Shown: positions 10,601-18,457 of the stretch, one piece after another
Numbering within the stretch: the stretch's first letter is position 1
Layout of the letters: the number at the start of each line of letters is the position of its first letter
Virus record (IMG/VR): IMGVR_UViG_3300035670_000237
Location: 1 to 59,181 of that record
Reading direction: 5' to 3' (one strand)
From: a virus
DNA length: 59,181 nucleotides
Made by a program: the position numbers and the translations under genes
The notes under the pieces: generated by a model
Databases searched by the model: none
What the model saw: only the letters and a program-made list of their open reading frames with translations
What the model was told of the DNA's origin: nothing

Positions 10601-13600
10601 ACCAGGCTTGACGCCCGCCAGGCGCGACGCCAGAAAGGCCAGCGGCACAGGCGTGCTGTACGCCTGCTCACGCACGCTGGTGGATGAGCGCATGCCCAGC
10701 GTCGGCTGCAGCCCGTACAGGTTGACCAGGCGGTCGTAGATCACACCGTCGGCGCGTCCCTGAGCACGTGCGGCCTGCACGATCTCCCGCGCAGCCAGTA
10801 CAACGGCGTTCTCCACCGTCTCGTCGGCCCGCTTGGCAGCCTGAGAACCCGGCTCGACGGCCTGCCCGGTCAGCTCGGCAATAACCTTGCGCGCCTCGAC
10901 GATGGTCTTGAAGCCGTCGCCGCCGATGAAGAGGTCAGCAATGGCCTGCGCCAGGGCCTGCCGGCCAGCAGCCGTGCCCAGGGAAGGGCTGGCCGCTGCG
11001 CCAGGCCGTGCTGGTGCGGGAGCTGGTGTGGGAGCTGGTGTGGATTCCTCGGCCTTCAGTGCGGCATCGATGTCCGCATCCTCGACATCGGCCGCACGGT
11101 CCATGTCGGCCTTCAAACCAGCCGCGCGCGGGTCGTTGCGCACAGCCAAGTACCAGGACACGAGGTAAGGCTTCACCGCGTCGCCCAGGTCGTCCACCAT
11201 TGCCCGGGCGTAGGCAGCGAATCGGCGCGCGCCGCGCTCGATGTGATACCCCGCCAGCGTGATGCCGTCCAGCATCGTCTCGGGGTCGATGCCCGACTGC
11301 AGTCGCCCGAGCTTCTTGCGCAGACGCTCGCGCGCCGCATTGGCCGCCTCTTCCGTGAAGATTGTGTTGGCGCTGCCAGGCGGGGTGGGCGCTGGCGCCT
11401 GGGCTGGTGCCTGGGCTGGTGCCTGGGCCGGTGCCTGGGCCGGTGCCTGGGCTGGTGCCTGGGCTGGTGCCTGGGCCGGTGCCTGGGCTGGTGCTTGGGC
11501 CGGTGCTTGGACTGGTTCCGCTGCAGGCGGAATAGGCGCCGGAGTCGGCGCCGGAGTCGAAATCGCCTCCGCGACAGTCGGATCGCTCGACGTGCCAATG
11601 ATGCCGCGCAGCTTCGTGCGCACCGGCTTGGGCATGTTGTTCCACAGCACGCGGTCCGGCAGGCTCTTTGCGCCGACCTGACTCAGCGCGGCGCGCTTGC
11701 CGGCGGGCGTCATGGACTGCCACCACGCCTCGGCCGCGGCGTCATCAGCCGGCGCCCCAGGCTGCTGCCCAGGCGCGCCGGCCGGCGGGTTCACCGCATC
11801 GGGGGCTTCTTGCCCCCCTTGCCCTTCTTGCCGTAGCCCATTGGCTGCTCCTTGCTGAGTTGAGGCCGCGCTTGGAGCCGGGGCGGCCGGTGCCGGCTTC
11901 TTCCTGTACCGCACCACGTCGCGGTCCATGTCCCACGAGGCACCTGGCTCTCGGGCAACCTCGTACTCGCGATCCGGGTTGGCTTGAAAGGCCGCGTTCA
12001 CCGCGATGTTGAAGGCTTTGCGGTTTTGCAGGTCAGATTCGAACGTGCCGCGCTTGAGAGTCTGGCGGTACAGCTCGGTGAGCGCGCTGTCCTCAACCCA
12101 CTTGCCCTCATCAAAACGCTGACGATCCAGCTGCTGCCGGCGCTGGCGGCGACGGTCAGCATCAAGACGCTGAATCAACTCACGGACCTCACGCTGCAGG
12201 CGCGACGTGCCCTCGAAATTCCGCTCCGCGTCGAAGTACTCCTCCTGCAGCACGCCCTCGGCCGCCTCAATGCTGGGCGCGTTGCGGATGCGATCCAGCC
12301 GATCCGCCTGGCGAGATTCGTAGGTGTCTGTTGCGGTCGTCGCGGACGGTTGCGCAGCGGCCGGTGCCGAAACGTCTACTCCGCTGCCGGTGGCTGCTGC
12401 ACCTGCGCCCTGCGCGCCAGTTCCGTCCGCGCCCTGCGGATCAGAGCCTGCCCGTTGCGAACCAGCTCCAGGTCGTTGTCCAGCTGGCCCATCTGCAGCT
12501 GCATCTGACCCAGGCGCAGGGCCTGCGCCGGGAAGTTCTCCACCGTTCGCGGCAGGCTCTTGGCCTGTCTGGGCTGGCTGGGCTGCTGGGGCTGCTGGGG
12601 CCGCTGGAGCGCCGGGTTGGGATCCTGCGACATTGAGGTCATTGGGGACATTGGCGGCTCCTTCGGCAGCGTTGTTCAGAGACTGCAGCGCTTGCAGCGG
12701 GGTGGGCGCGTCATCGAACAGGCCCATGCCCGTACCAGCGGACAGCGCCGCATTGACATACCCGTCCAGGATGGACGCCACCTTCTCGCGCCCGCGCGCC
12801 CGCGTCAGGTTCTGCCCGCCGTAGAGCACGCGCAGCGCCTCCACGGTCAGCTCGTCGGCCGGTCGGCCGGTTTCCAGGTCGACCTGGTTGGCCATGTCCA
12901 ACAGGCCCTTGCGGCCGCGTCGGGCGGTACGCACCATCTCCACGGCGCGCATCAGGTCGGCGGTGATGTCGAAGCCTGGCTCCACCACACCCGAGCGCGC
13001 CATGTCGCGCATCAGGGCCCAGCTGCCGGCCGCCTGGCGCAGCGCGCCGCCGATGGCCGAGATGTCGGTGTCGTTGCTCTCGTACAGCTCACCCACCAGA
13101 TCAGGGCGGTCGTAGGCATTGGCCAGCAGCGCAGCCTCCATGCGGCGGCGACCATCCTGCGACAGCATGCCGTCCGCCGTCATCAGCGTGGCGGTGTCCT
13201 GACCGATGCCGCGCAGCCGACCGACGAAGCCTCGCGCAAAGTCCAGGTTGGCCATGGCGTCCATGTCGCCGCCGCGGTACAGCGACAACAGCCCGGCATC
13301 AATGAGGCGGGCGTCGCCGGCGGCAAGCTCCTGCGCCGTCAGTCCCATGCCCTGGCCCTGGCTCTTGGCGGCCATGTTGGCGGTGTTGTCGCGCTCGGAG
13401 TACAGGCGCACCAGCACAGGACGCTCAAGTTGCGCCACCGCGGCCGGGTCCACGCCGTGGGTCTGCGCATCGGCCACCAGCTCGGCCTTGTAGCGCTCGG
13501 CCGTGCCGCGCTGCCAAGCCTCGCGCAGGCCGGCCGTGCGGCCATTGTTCAGCGCAATCAGGGTTCCCGGCGTCTGCTGCGCAAAGGCCGGATTGGCGCT

Positions 13601-15346
13601 TCCGTCGGCAAAGTTGGATGGCTGCAGCACAGCGGCATCCACCACGGCATAGCGAAACGGCACACGCTGACCATCGGCCATCACAGCCACGTCCTCGCGG
13701 CCCAGGGCGGATGGCTGCACGGGGGCGCCCGCATCTCCCACGGCGAACACCATTGGCGCACCCGTGTCCGGCGAGCGACTGGGGCCCAGGCGCATGTAGT
13801 CCGGATCAGCGGCAATCTGCTGCATCTGCGCCACCGACGCCGCGCGCGTTCGGTCTCGGTTCTGCAGGTTCTGGGCGGAGTCGTCCACCGATGGCGGGGC
13901 GCCACCGGTCGCCGGGGGTGTTGCAGGGGGCGGTACCGGCGCCGCGTTGGCCAGCGTGGCCGTTGGTGCAGCCGGTGACGCCGCGGGTGATGCCCCGGGC
14001 GGTGCGGGCGGTGGCGCGGACAGATCCGCATCCGAATCATCCTGCAGCCGCTGCAGCAGGCCATCGAGCTCGCTTTCCTCGGCGTCGGTAAGTGCGCGGG
14101 TCTGCGACAGCAGCATCAGCGTGTTGATGCGCTGCATGTCGTCTGGGCTGATGAATACGGCCGACAGGGGTGTGGCGGTTCCGGACGAAGCGGGCGGCGT
14201 TCCAGGGCCGGATCCCGGTGGCGTAATGGGCGGCGTTCCAGGAGTGGCCCCAGGAGCACCTGGAGCACCTGGAGCACCTGGAGCACCTGAGGCACCTGAG
14301 GCCTGCGCCGGACCACGCGGGCCCATCAGGCCGCCCTGCGTCGCCACATCGACGCCCCCGCCCAGGCCAAAGCCCAGCAAGCCGGCCACGGCCAGCTCCT
14401 TGGCGGCAGATGTGCCGCTCGGCACCTCGCCCGTGCCGACCGCTCGGCCGGTGATCTGGCCTGCCGTCTCGCCAATCTCCTGGGCTCCCTCACGCAGGCC
14501 TGCGCCCAGCGCCTGGCCCGTGCGCTGCACGATGCCCTGCGACGCCACCTGCTGGCCGGTAATGGCTCGCGTCAAGGCGCCCTCGGCACCGCCCCGCGTG
14601 ATGAGCCCAGCCACCACCGAAAACGGCACCGTGATGCCTGCGGCCACGTAGGCGCGATCCATCGGCGCGCCCTTGTCCAGCAGTTCGGCGAAAGTGTCCG
14701 CCGCGTTCTGTGCCGCCACCGTGCCGGTGCCAGCCCATTGCTGGGCACGCGCCACGCGGCTGGCCAGCTCAGCCCGGCCCAGTGCCTGCGCGCCCTGACC
14801 AACCGTGGCCAGACGACCGGCCGCCGCACCCACGCCAACCGGCAGGAACATGCTGCCGATGGTCGGCAGGAACTGGTCAGCGATGGCGCCCTTGTTGCGG
14901 CCCAAAGCCTGCAGCACGCCCACGGAGTCGTCCCGCATGTCGGCTTCGAAGTTGGTCCGCTGCGCTGCAGCACGGTCCGAGCCAACCACCTGGCGGATGG
15001 CTTTCATGCCCCGCTCCATGGCCCTGGAGGTATCGCCGCCCACGCGGTCGCCTGTGGCCAAACGCGCAATGTCGGCCACGCCCTTGACGGCGGTCGGGCC
15101 GATCTGCAGCACCCCAGCCGCCGCGTCCTGCGCAACGCTGCCAACGCTCAGTCCGGGAACGTCAACGCGCGGGTCCTGGTAGTCGTCAAACTGGTCAAAG
15201 AAGTTGCCTGCAGCGCCTTGCTGCATGACCTGGTCGCGCACTGCGGCCTGGGGTGCGGCAGCAGACGGCGAGGCTTCGGCTTGCGTGGTCGCGGCCACAC
15301 CCGAAGCGTCGTCGTCATCGTCAAAGCGGTCGAAGTAGTTGGCCAT
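1673..15346 (-). CDS. Giant polyvalent protein: ParB-like, N6-adenine methylase, strawberry-notch helicase, peptidase-like and nuclease-like domains (DarB-type)
   Basis: A single uninterrupted frame encodes 4,557 aa, 23% of the genome. Visible parts in order: two short NYFDRFDD/NFFDQFDD motifs and a glycine-rich hydrophobic stretch (to about residue 340); a ParB/DdrB-like domain (about 510-680); low-complexity linkers including nine PAQA units near 1280-1320; an adenine methylase with NPPF near 1645; a superfamily 2 helicase of strawberry-notch type with GDQTGIGKG (about 2034), FDESH (about 2180) and GRVHRTGQ (about 2585); an HEVLGH zinc-peptidase-like motif (about 3220); a PBECR-like nuclease domain with GRGLSHI (about 3440); and an LPD38-like C-terminus with a membrane segment near 4220 and an acidic patch. 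Phage P1 DarB, with methylase and helicase parts, is packaged and protects incoming DNA from restriction. I infer the same role here. It is the last gene of the late operon. Confidence 0.88.
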   Translation of the reverse strand: MANYFDRFDDDDDASGVAATTQAEASPSAAAPQAAVRDQVMQQGAAGNFFDQFDDYQDPRVDVPGLSVGSVAQDAAAGVLQIGPTAVKGVADIARLATGDRVGGDTSRAMERGMKAIRQVVGSDRAAAQRTNFEADMRDDSVGVLQALGRNKGAIADQFLPTIGSMFLPVGVGAAAGRLATVGQGAQALGRAELASRVARAQQWAGTGTVAAQNAADTFAELLDKGAPMDRAYVAAGITVPFSVVAGLITRGGAEGALTRAITGQQVASQGIVQRTGQALGAGLREGAQEIGETAGQITGRAVGTGEVPSGTSAAKELAVAGLLGFGLGGGVDVATQGGLMGPRGPAQASGASGAPGAPGAPGAPGATPGTPPITPPGSGPGTPPASSGTATPLSAVFISPDDMQRINTLMLLSQTRALTDAEESELDGLLQRLQDDSDADLSAPPPAPPGASPAASPAAPTATLANAAPVPPPATPPATGGAPPSVDDSAQNLQNRDRTRAASVAQMQQIAADPDYMRLGPSRSPDTGAPMVFAVGDAGAPVQPSALGREDVAVMADGQRVPFRYAVVDAAVLQPSNFADGSANPAFAQQTPGTLIALNNGRTAGLREAWQRGTAERYKAELVADAQTHGVDPAAVAQLERPVLVRLYSERDNTANMAAKSQGQGMGLTAQELAAGDARLIDAGLLSLYRGGDMDAMANLDFARGFVGRLRGIGQDTATLMTADGMLSQDGRRRMEAALLANAYDRPDLVGELYESNDTDISAIGGALRQAAGSWALMRDMARSGVVEPGFDITADLMRAVEMVRTARRGRKGLLDMANQVDLETGRPADELTVEALRVLYGGQNLTRARGREKVASILDGYVNAALSAGTGMGLFDDAPTPLQALQSLNNAAEGAANVPNDLNVAGSQPGAPAAPAAPAAQPAQTGQEPAANGGELPGAGPAPGSDAAADGPAGQRPGAGSQRAGSDPQGADGTGAQGAGAAATGSGVDVSAPAAAQPSATTATDTYESRQADRLDRIRNAPSIEAAEGVLQEEYFDAERNFEGTSRLQREVRELIQRLDADRRRQRRQQLDRQRFDEGKWVEDSALTELYRQTLKRGTFESDLQNRKAFNIAVNAAFQANPDREYEVAREPGASWDMDRDVVRYRKKPAPAAPAPSAASTQQGAANGLRQEGQGGQEAPDAVNPPAGAPGQQPGAPADDAAAEAWWQSMTPAGKRAALSQVGAKSLPDRVLWNNMPKPVRTKLRGIIGTSSDPTVAEAISTPAPTPAPIPPAAEPVQAPAQAPAQAPAQAPAQAPAQAPAQAPAQAPAQAPAQAPAPTPPGSANTIFTEEAANAARERLRKKLGRLQSGIDPETMLDGITLAGYHIERGARRFAAYARAMVDDLGDAVKPYLVSWYLAVRNDPRAAGLKADMDRAADVEDADIDAALKAEESTPAPTPAPAPARPGAAASPSLGTAAGRQALAQAIADLFIGGDGFKTIVEARKVIAELTGQAVEPGSQAAKRADETVENAVVLAAREIVQAARAQGRADGVIYDRLVNLYGLQPTLGMRSSTSVREQAYSTPVPLAFLASRLAGVKPGDRVGEPTAGNTMLLLEVAPEDAVVNELNDERAANARALGFTVTQNNAATSDMAPAGTLDVELMNPPFGVVRDDDGQPIIWAAAPNYGTREIDHAIALRALQALKDDGRAVLIVGGVNATSDEALREGYRAKAKREFYFRLYQQYNVTDHFTLDGGLYARQGASYPVDVIVINGRGKATRAMPAAELPARYDSWAALKEKIDGNAANTAVAPANAANEPGASDGAVVPAVRAAGAVRGDGPGGRGADGVAVAVRPGGPDQRNDGARPGRSGDRQPGAVGNGVDGDRPAVPRGGQPVRAQPGAANGAEPGNEQLPQPIPGQGAGANDAANEGAARGDGGNRPAGVGGDGAGRNEPALNRPADRRGQEQETATQVAYAPASSVASVGTLVPRGMRDAVLASLARVQEAVGDIDTYVAGKLGYDTAELGRYFSAEQVDALALAIYNAESDAGFVIGDQTGIGKGRVVAAMIRYALRSGKVPVFITEKPNLYADMVRDLDDIGMADELGLQAQRSAILITNGSESIPYALRREVDGEAVELERTLRAPAQKEALAKLLDGMAASGNLGEYKVIFTTYSQTQTVAGKATARMRFLQRFADGGYVIFDESHNAGGTSTRQARSKEAREAEADGENKLGRAGFARELVRNSAGSFFSSATYAKRPDVMDLYSSTNMMLAVDRPIDLAPAIQEGGVPMQQIVATMLTEDGQYIRRERTFAGVGYDTRKTTVDKATAENMATAMRQILAFSRAKEAAVDSMKKAFDKEAAVVRSVGGEKTSVAGANFGAIMHNLIDQMLLALKVQNSVEYAIERLKAGEKVVLTVSNTMGSFLKDYAEDMGLRSGEPVALSFRDLYLRYLDKQRIVKIKRPGSQADEEYRLTDNDLGEVLVRQYQQTADFIGRAGFGAAPISPIDFMHDRLRAAGFSSDEITGRSMTVNYGGGTVPTLAGRNADIRQRLRAIRGFNNGDIDAIILNQSGSTGLSLHASDKVKDQRKRRMIIVQAEKNIDTHMQMLGRVHRTGQVVTPDYTQAMADIPAEMRPAAVLMNKMASLNANTTASRKSAVTAEGVVDFMNNYGGQVAAELLMDNPEIHAALGGNERLPVPDDVTKADDELIRKLTGYIPILPLEQQESVYADLVQRYTELIEREDAMGTNKLEARALDLGARTLSSEAITAPREGDNRAMTSRFAEPSYMEKVDVARTVKPMTRAEVAAAVAQTLGDKTASQLAAELIAGLNKRHAAFVADLRARREAAGADPMRTQREVETANLQKNLVEAMLRSHAVGDSVTVLDAQQVPTYGVITAISNTGATKNPSAGSSWKMTIALANGDARSLTLTASQIGRAFTVRDQSANISLPTDDGGSRTLAVQDLFDLYSAGNVRRERRWMVTGNLLAGFAKYPGQIVSYTRDDGSVAQGVLMRRGFDFDKAKKSGSSLSLGTPARVMEFLRRAGNGAVVVDGTGALRIVSSGGKFTLTTPASKREGGKLYLDKALTRALGQDFYKRGNLMSAVSVSEAALERAVEHLLTGRQDIKLMPGSNPDVAREVLGLGESKPGKPAFSRAGGARLMSSASVQSVVDAVVSRWAQRPSIVVVQSMQDPRVPEAVRDEDAAQREAGATGSPDGFFYDGVVYLVADGIASPRQAMEALFHEVLGHYGLRAVFGDALNGILDQIGLARPDLMRPKAAQYGKVLTLAASRERVNSLRRQAGMEPLSGAALESAAVALLRRERREVAEEILADMAKAQPELGFVKRAVAALRTWLRQNVPGLEGLRLTDAEIIRSYILPARGWVERGAMGANADGARTPAVALSRSATKSVTANIDRGLRALAEAVTGKTTVHRAMFRSGMGWVDFVWGDEGKVKSSGRTVGGRGLSHIIEARMRKDGLTEAEALRVLAEMVRAVASGAETKRVESNSSTSVKIEHDGYRVGLVKNPGSNAWIITAFEIDPDARPAGYAAAAPTQSAASLSRDGMGAGSLASDAVPPSLGGATRRDSTQRGSPAGAESPASMAEPGDDGNATPMFSRNSIGPTPPPQPGPVQRNRWHALKQRVMNLTSMEGWDALRYKLQDRFIDLKRVQERIQALGGTISDLNDAYLGEELFHKRLATRTEDFLANEFRPLLQDMKTRGVDLETLERFLHARHAPEANAAMAQRNPSRAELDALELQAEAELKAVRVLLQRAMAQGTATQALEQAVAQHQERLAGVRRMQPFPGTEDERLSLSGMSDAEAAAVMAALTPAQRSDLDALAAQVDGINAKTLESLERYGLVNRQTADAWRAQYQHYIPLHRDEAHPDSQSHPIGQGFNVRGSGVRERVGSNQRVTNILAHIAMQREAALTRGEKNLVLQRLYLLVGQNPLRDFWRIGSPPMRKYLDPVTGTVRREMDGTYRKDPNVVTLRIGGKDVSIIFDQRNPQAVRLATAVKSADIGELGWVTRTVSVGTRWFASVNTQYNPIFGIVNFMRDVGSAALNLSTTPLAGKERQVLAGVHHAMRAVYRQERGKGAANPVNARWVALWRDLEEVGGTTGFRDLFADIEDRAKALTKEVAALERGQVSRVAHAFVDWLSDYNESMENAVRVAAYKVALDEGMSRERAASLAKNLTVNFNRKGQKTRDINAWYAFFNAAVQGTARMVETLTGPAGRKIMAGGVALGAINTLVGMAVMGGFDDDDEDDDNWSKIPDFVKERSLIIPVSGKDYIALPLPLGFNFLPNIGRLSVEFALGGSDKTAGKQLGALMGVLLDAFNPLGGAQPPAQLVAPTVVDPVVALLDNKDWTGRPIYREDRSPLDPQPGTALTKDTASPVGKGLATAINAVTGGTKYQPGAWSPTPDQIDYVIGQLLGGVWRETSKLMTTVASPVTGDELPLYKVPLIGRLAGTTRGTAGQSDQFYENVKAINQVENELRGRARNQEDVDGFRRAEPLAALAGAADRYSRRVSELRQLRRDLATQKPEGYRDRMREVDEQIAETMRDLNSRVRVIQRQRVIRSEAVTQ
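11400..11507 (-). repeat. Nine tandem 12-bp units encoding a (PAQA)n linker
   Basis: Nine back-to-back units of TGGGCYGGTGCY on the plus strand encode PAQA repeats within the giant protein, between the ParB-like and methylase parts. Differences between units are almost all silent C/T changes, so the protein repeat is kept while the DNA has drifted. Such runs are prone to slippage in whole-unit (in-frame) steps, so copy number probably varies between relatives. It is likely a flexible extended hinge. Confidence 0.85.
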
Positions 15347-15372
15347 GGCAGCAGACGTTGGCGAGGTGCCAA

Positions 15373-15393
15373 CAGGCTGCCATGCTTGCCACG
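15373..15393 (-). promoter_or_regulatory. Repeated late-gene 5' element, copy 1
   Basis: This is one of six copies of a conserved element whose minus-strand core reads CGTGGCAAGCATGGCAG. It sits in the 51-bp gap between the stop of the internal virion gene and the start of the giant gene, 26 bases from that ATG. All 21 bases are identical to the copy at 34832-34852. Its role is unknown. Confidence 0.7.
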
Positions 15394-15397
15394 CCGC

Positions 15398-17425
15398 TCA
15401 GGGCGCCGACGTCGCGGGCTGCACGCGCCCCACGTCGATGCGCTCACCCAGCACACGGCGCGCCGCGCCGGGGCCAAACTTGATGTCGAACTGTGCGGCC
15501 AGCGCCGGGTCGCTTTTCAAGGCAGCAATGTCGCGCGCGTTGGGCTGACGCGGGCCGGCTGGCCTGGCCTGAGCGCCAGCTGGCGCCGCCGTGGATGTGC
15601 CAGCGGGCACCGTCGTGGATGTGCCGGGACGGGCTGGCGCTGGCGTCGGTGCCGCATTGCCGGCGCCCCGGGCGCCGGCCGCCCCGGATGCCTGCGATGC
15701 CGCAGCAGCGTTCTGCTTGTTGAAGTCCACGAGGAACGCATCGGCCGCCTTCTTGGCCTGCTCCGCATTGCCCATGTTGGCCCGCAGGGCAGACTGGTAC
15801 ACATCGCCCCACCACTCCTGGGGCGACTTGCTGCGGTTGGTGCGCGCCCACTGCAGCGCTGCAGCCATGGAGTCAATGCCGGGGATCCTGGCCGCCAGCG
15901 CAGCCCTGGCCAGCTTGACCTCGGCCGGCGCGTTCTTGTCGCCGCCGTCCTCCAGCTTCAACCCAGCCTTTACGGCGGCAAGGCGGGCCGCGTTGACGGC
16001 CTGGGCATCACCGGCTTGGTTGGCGGCCTCCAGCTCGGCCAGAGCCTCGCGCTGGGCCTTGGTGTCCGCCTGCTCGCGCTTGTCCTTGCCCGCCGCGCGC
16101 CCCTCCTGCGCCTCGGCCCGGGCGTCCTGGTTGCGGTTGAGCGTGATGTTGCTGCTCTTGCCTGCCACGTCGTTGGCGTTGGCGGCAAGCTGCGCGGTCA
16201 GCCCGTTCTCAGCCGCCACCGCCTTGGCCAGGCTTTCGTTGACCTTGCCGATCATTTCCAGCGCGCGCGTGGGGTTCAGCGCCATCAGGGCTGAGGCCGC
16301 GTACAGCTGCGCCTGGTCGTTGCGGTTGAGCTTGGCGAAGCTGCCCTCGCCGCTGTCCGGGTCCACCACCGACAAGCGGACCATGCCGTTCTTGTCGGGC
16401 TTGCCAAGAGTCAGGCTGCGCGAGTTGCGGTTGATGCCGGCCATCGCATCGCTGATCTGCTGGGCTGACCCGTCGTACGCCTTGTAGGCCTGCGACCACA
16501 CGCCGTCCTCGGCCAGTGTGCGCATCTCCTGCTGCAGCGTGCGCGCGCTCTGCATGTCACCACTGGCCAGCGCGTACTCGAGCTGGCGATTCATCTGCGC
16601 GATGCGCTGCCCATAGTCGGCGGGATCGACCGCCTTGCGCCGAGTCAGCCGAGCTTCGTTGTCGGCGTTGGACAGCCGGACGGCGGGCTTGCCGGCCGCG
16701 GGCGCGGCGGCTGCCGCGGGCAGAGCCGGGGCAGCGGTCTGGGCTGGCGCCGCGGGTGCAGCAGCAGGCGCCGCAGGCAAGACGGGCGCGGCATTGCTCG
16801 ACATCGAGCGTACCAACGACCTGACGGGCGCAGCGGGTGCGGCGGGCGTGCTGGCGGACGCAGCCGGCGCGCCGGGGACGCCGATCGTCACCGGTGGCGT
16901 CGGATTGGCAACCTCATCGGTCAGTGAGGACACGGGAAACGACTGCGCCGCCACGGACGGCAAGCCAACCTCTGGCGGCTGACGTCGAGCGGCATCGATT
17001 GCCATCGAACGCGAGGCAACGGCCGCCGGCATGGCAATGGGCGGCGCGCCAGCGCCTGGCACACCCGCATCCGACGACATCCGAAGGGCGGCATCCACGC
17101 CGCGCCCCTGCGCCCGCGCCACCGCCTCCTGCTTGACCCGACGGTCGGATGCCGCCAGCTCGGCCTCGAAGTCAGCGTCCAGGGCGGCGTCGGTGCCGGC
17201 GCGGTCAATGCCAGCGGCCTCGTCGCGCATCGTTCGACGCAGGTCCGCCAACTCGCGCTGCTGCGCCAGCCGGCCGCGGCTTTCGTCCAGGCCCAGCCGC
17301 ACCGCCTCGAGGCGCAGCGCGCGCTCCTCAGCCTCAGCCTTGCGGCGCTCCTCACGGTCCTGGTTGTCCAAAGAGCGCTGGTAGATGGACGAACCCATCT
17401 GGAAACCCGTCTGAAAGGCACCCAT
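15398..17425 (-). CDS. Internal virion (ejection) protein, alanine-rich
   Basis: A 675-aa protein. Residues 1-110 are strongly charged and helical (coiled-coil-like, rich in E, R and A), followed by a long Ala/Pro-rich linker, a helical middle with many Asn and Lys residues, another Ala/Pro linker and a short C-terminal segment. There is no signal peptide. Position beside the large polyvalent protein and downstream of the tail genes matches the internal core or ejection proteins of short-tailed phages, which leave the head with the DNA and help it cross the envelope. No enzymatic motif is visible. The next gene upstream ends 4 bases before this start. Assignment rests on context and composition. 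Confidence 0.6.
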   Translation of the reverse strand: MGAFQTGFQMGSSIYQRSLDNQDREERRKAEAEERALRLEAVRLGLDESRGRLAQQRELADLRRTMRDEAAGIDRAGTDAALDADFEAELAASDRRVKQEAVARAQGRGVDAALRMSSDAGVPGAGAPPIAMPAAVASRSMAIDAARRQPPEVGLPSVAAQSFPVSSLTDEVANPTPPVTIGVPGAPAASASTPAAPAAPVRSLVRSMSSNAAPVLPAAPAAAPAAPAQTAAPALPAAAAAPAAGKPAVRLSNADNEARLTRRKAVDPADYGQRIAQMNRQLEYALASGDMQSARTLQQEMRTLAEDGVWSQAYKAYDGSAQQISDAMAGINRNSRSLTLGKPDKNGMVRLSVVDPDSGEGSFAKLNRNDQAQLYAASALMALNPTRALEMIGKVNESLAKAVAAENGLTAQLAANANDVAGKSSNITLNRNQDARAEAQEGRAAGKDKREQADTKAQREALAELEAANQAGDAQAVNAARLAAVKAGLKLEDGGDKNAPAEVKLARAALAARIPGIDSMAAALQWARTNRSKSPQEWWGDVYQSALRANMGNAEQAKKAADAFLVDFNKQNAAAASQASGAAGARGAGNAAPTPAPARPGTSTTVPAGTSTAAPAGAQARPAGPRQPNARDIAALKSDPALAAQFDIKFGPGAARRVLGERIDVGRVQPATSAP

Positions 17426-17428
17426 CGC

Positions 17429-18454
17429 TCAGACCTCCACCATCTCGATGCCCAGACGGGCGTAGTCCACCGAGGCGAAGCCAAGGTCGTCGTAAACCAC
17501 GGCATCCGGATCAACCCGCTCCACTTCGTCAGCCATGACGCCCCGGTACCGCTTGCCATCGGTGGCGCCGATGTAGCCGAATTCGTAGAGCGCAAGCCCG
17601 GTTCGCTCGTCGCGCCCCACGGGCACGATGTCGGTCTTCAATCGCCTGTCGCTGCCTTTGAGCGCGTAGTTCATGCCGACACCCGCGGCGGCGCCAAGAA
17701 TCGTGTTGAACGGATCGTTGGACGCGGCGATCTGGTCTTGCTGGTTCTTGTAGCTGGCCTGCGCGCCCCACATGCTGGTGGCGTTGCTTCCCATCTGGCC
17801 GGCCACGGTGGCGGCCGAGCCGAAGCCGCTGTTCATGCCGGACGCCCCGGCGTTGACAACGTTCAACCCGCCAGCCGCCAGGTTGGCACCCTGCCCGCTG
17901 GCTTGCATGCTCATGGCCGGGTAGCCGGCCAGGGCGTTGGTGGCGCGGTCGGTCAGTGCGTAACCCTCCGCGCGGGCGGCGCGGCGCGCATTGTTCTGCG
18001 CCCCCGCCAGCATGGCCGCCTCGCCGAGCACCGAGCGTGTGTCGATACCCGCGGCCCGACCCGAGCCCGGCATGATGCCCATGCGAGCCATCTGCCGCCC
18101 CGACTGCGCCCGCGCATTGGAGATTGCGGCCTGGGCATCGGCGCCGGCCTCACGCGCCAGGTCGTCGGTGCGCACCCGCTCGTCAAAGCGGTTGGCGTCA
18201 GCCACCATGCGATCCTGCGTGCCCGACAGCATGCCGCGCCGGGTCAACATCCACGAGCGGTCAGCCTGCGCATCGGCCACGCCTTGCCGGGCCGTGTCAA
18301 GCGCGAACTGGGTCTGCTCGCGCTGCAGCGGCAGCATGCTCTCGGCATTGGCCAGGATGCGCCCGATGGCGTCGTCCTGCACGCCCATCGAGCGAATCTG
18401 TGCCTCGATCAGCCGCGGGTCGGGCGGCGGCGCGTTGGAACTTTTCGAGCCCAT
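17429..18454 (-). CDS. Internal virion protein with S74-type intramolecular chaperone tail
   Basis: A 341-aa protein. Most of it is Ala/Gly/Asn/Gln-rich helical sequence. Residues 265-341 (SDRRLKTDIVPVGRD... YEFGYIG... RYRGVMADEVE... VDYARLGIEMV) closely follow the pattern of the Peptidase_S74 intramolecular chaperone, which folds trimeric fibres and endosialidases and then cuts itself off. The SDRRLK start is the usual cleavage boundary, with Ser as nucleophile. Finding it on a protein among internal virion genes rather than on a clear fibre is notable. The gene lies 3 bases from its downstream and 3 from its upstream neighbour, so it is probably cotranslated with both. Confidence 0.65.
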   Translation of the reverse strand: MGSKSSNAPPPDPRLIEAQIRSMGVQDDAIGRILANAESMLPLQREQTQFALDTARQGVADAQADRSWMLTRRGMLSGTQDRMVADANRFDERVRTDDLAREAGADAQAAISNARAQSGRQMARMGIMPGSGRAAGIDTRSVLGEAAMLAGAQNNARRAARAEGYALTDRATNALAGYPAMSMQASGQGANLAAGGLNVVNAGASGMNSGFGSAATVAGQMGSNATSMWGAQASYKNQQDQIAASNDPFNTILGAAAGVGMNYALKGSDRRLKTDIVPVGRDERTGLALYEFGYIGATDGKRYRGVMADEVERVDPDAVVYDDLGFASVDYARLGIEMVEV

Positions 18455-18457
18455 GTC

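Noticed and set aside
11400-11507. CRISPR-like repeat array
   Set aside because: The 12-bp units are directly adjacent without spacers and encode an in-frame PAQA linker.
1673-15346. Virion RNA polymerase of N4 type
   Set aside because: The size is similar, but the visible motifs are methylase, helicase and peptidase-like; no T7-like polymerase motifs were seen.
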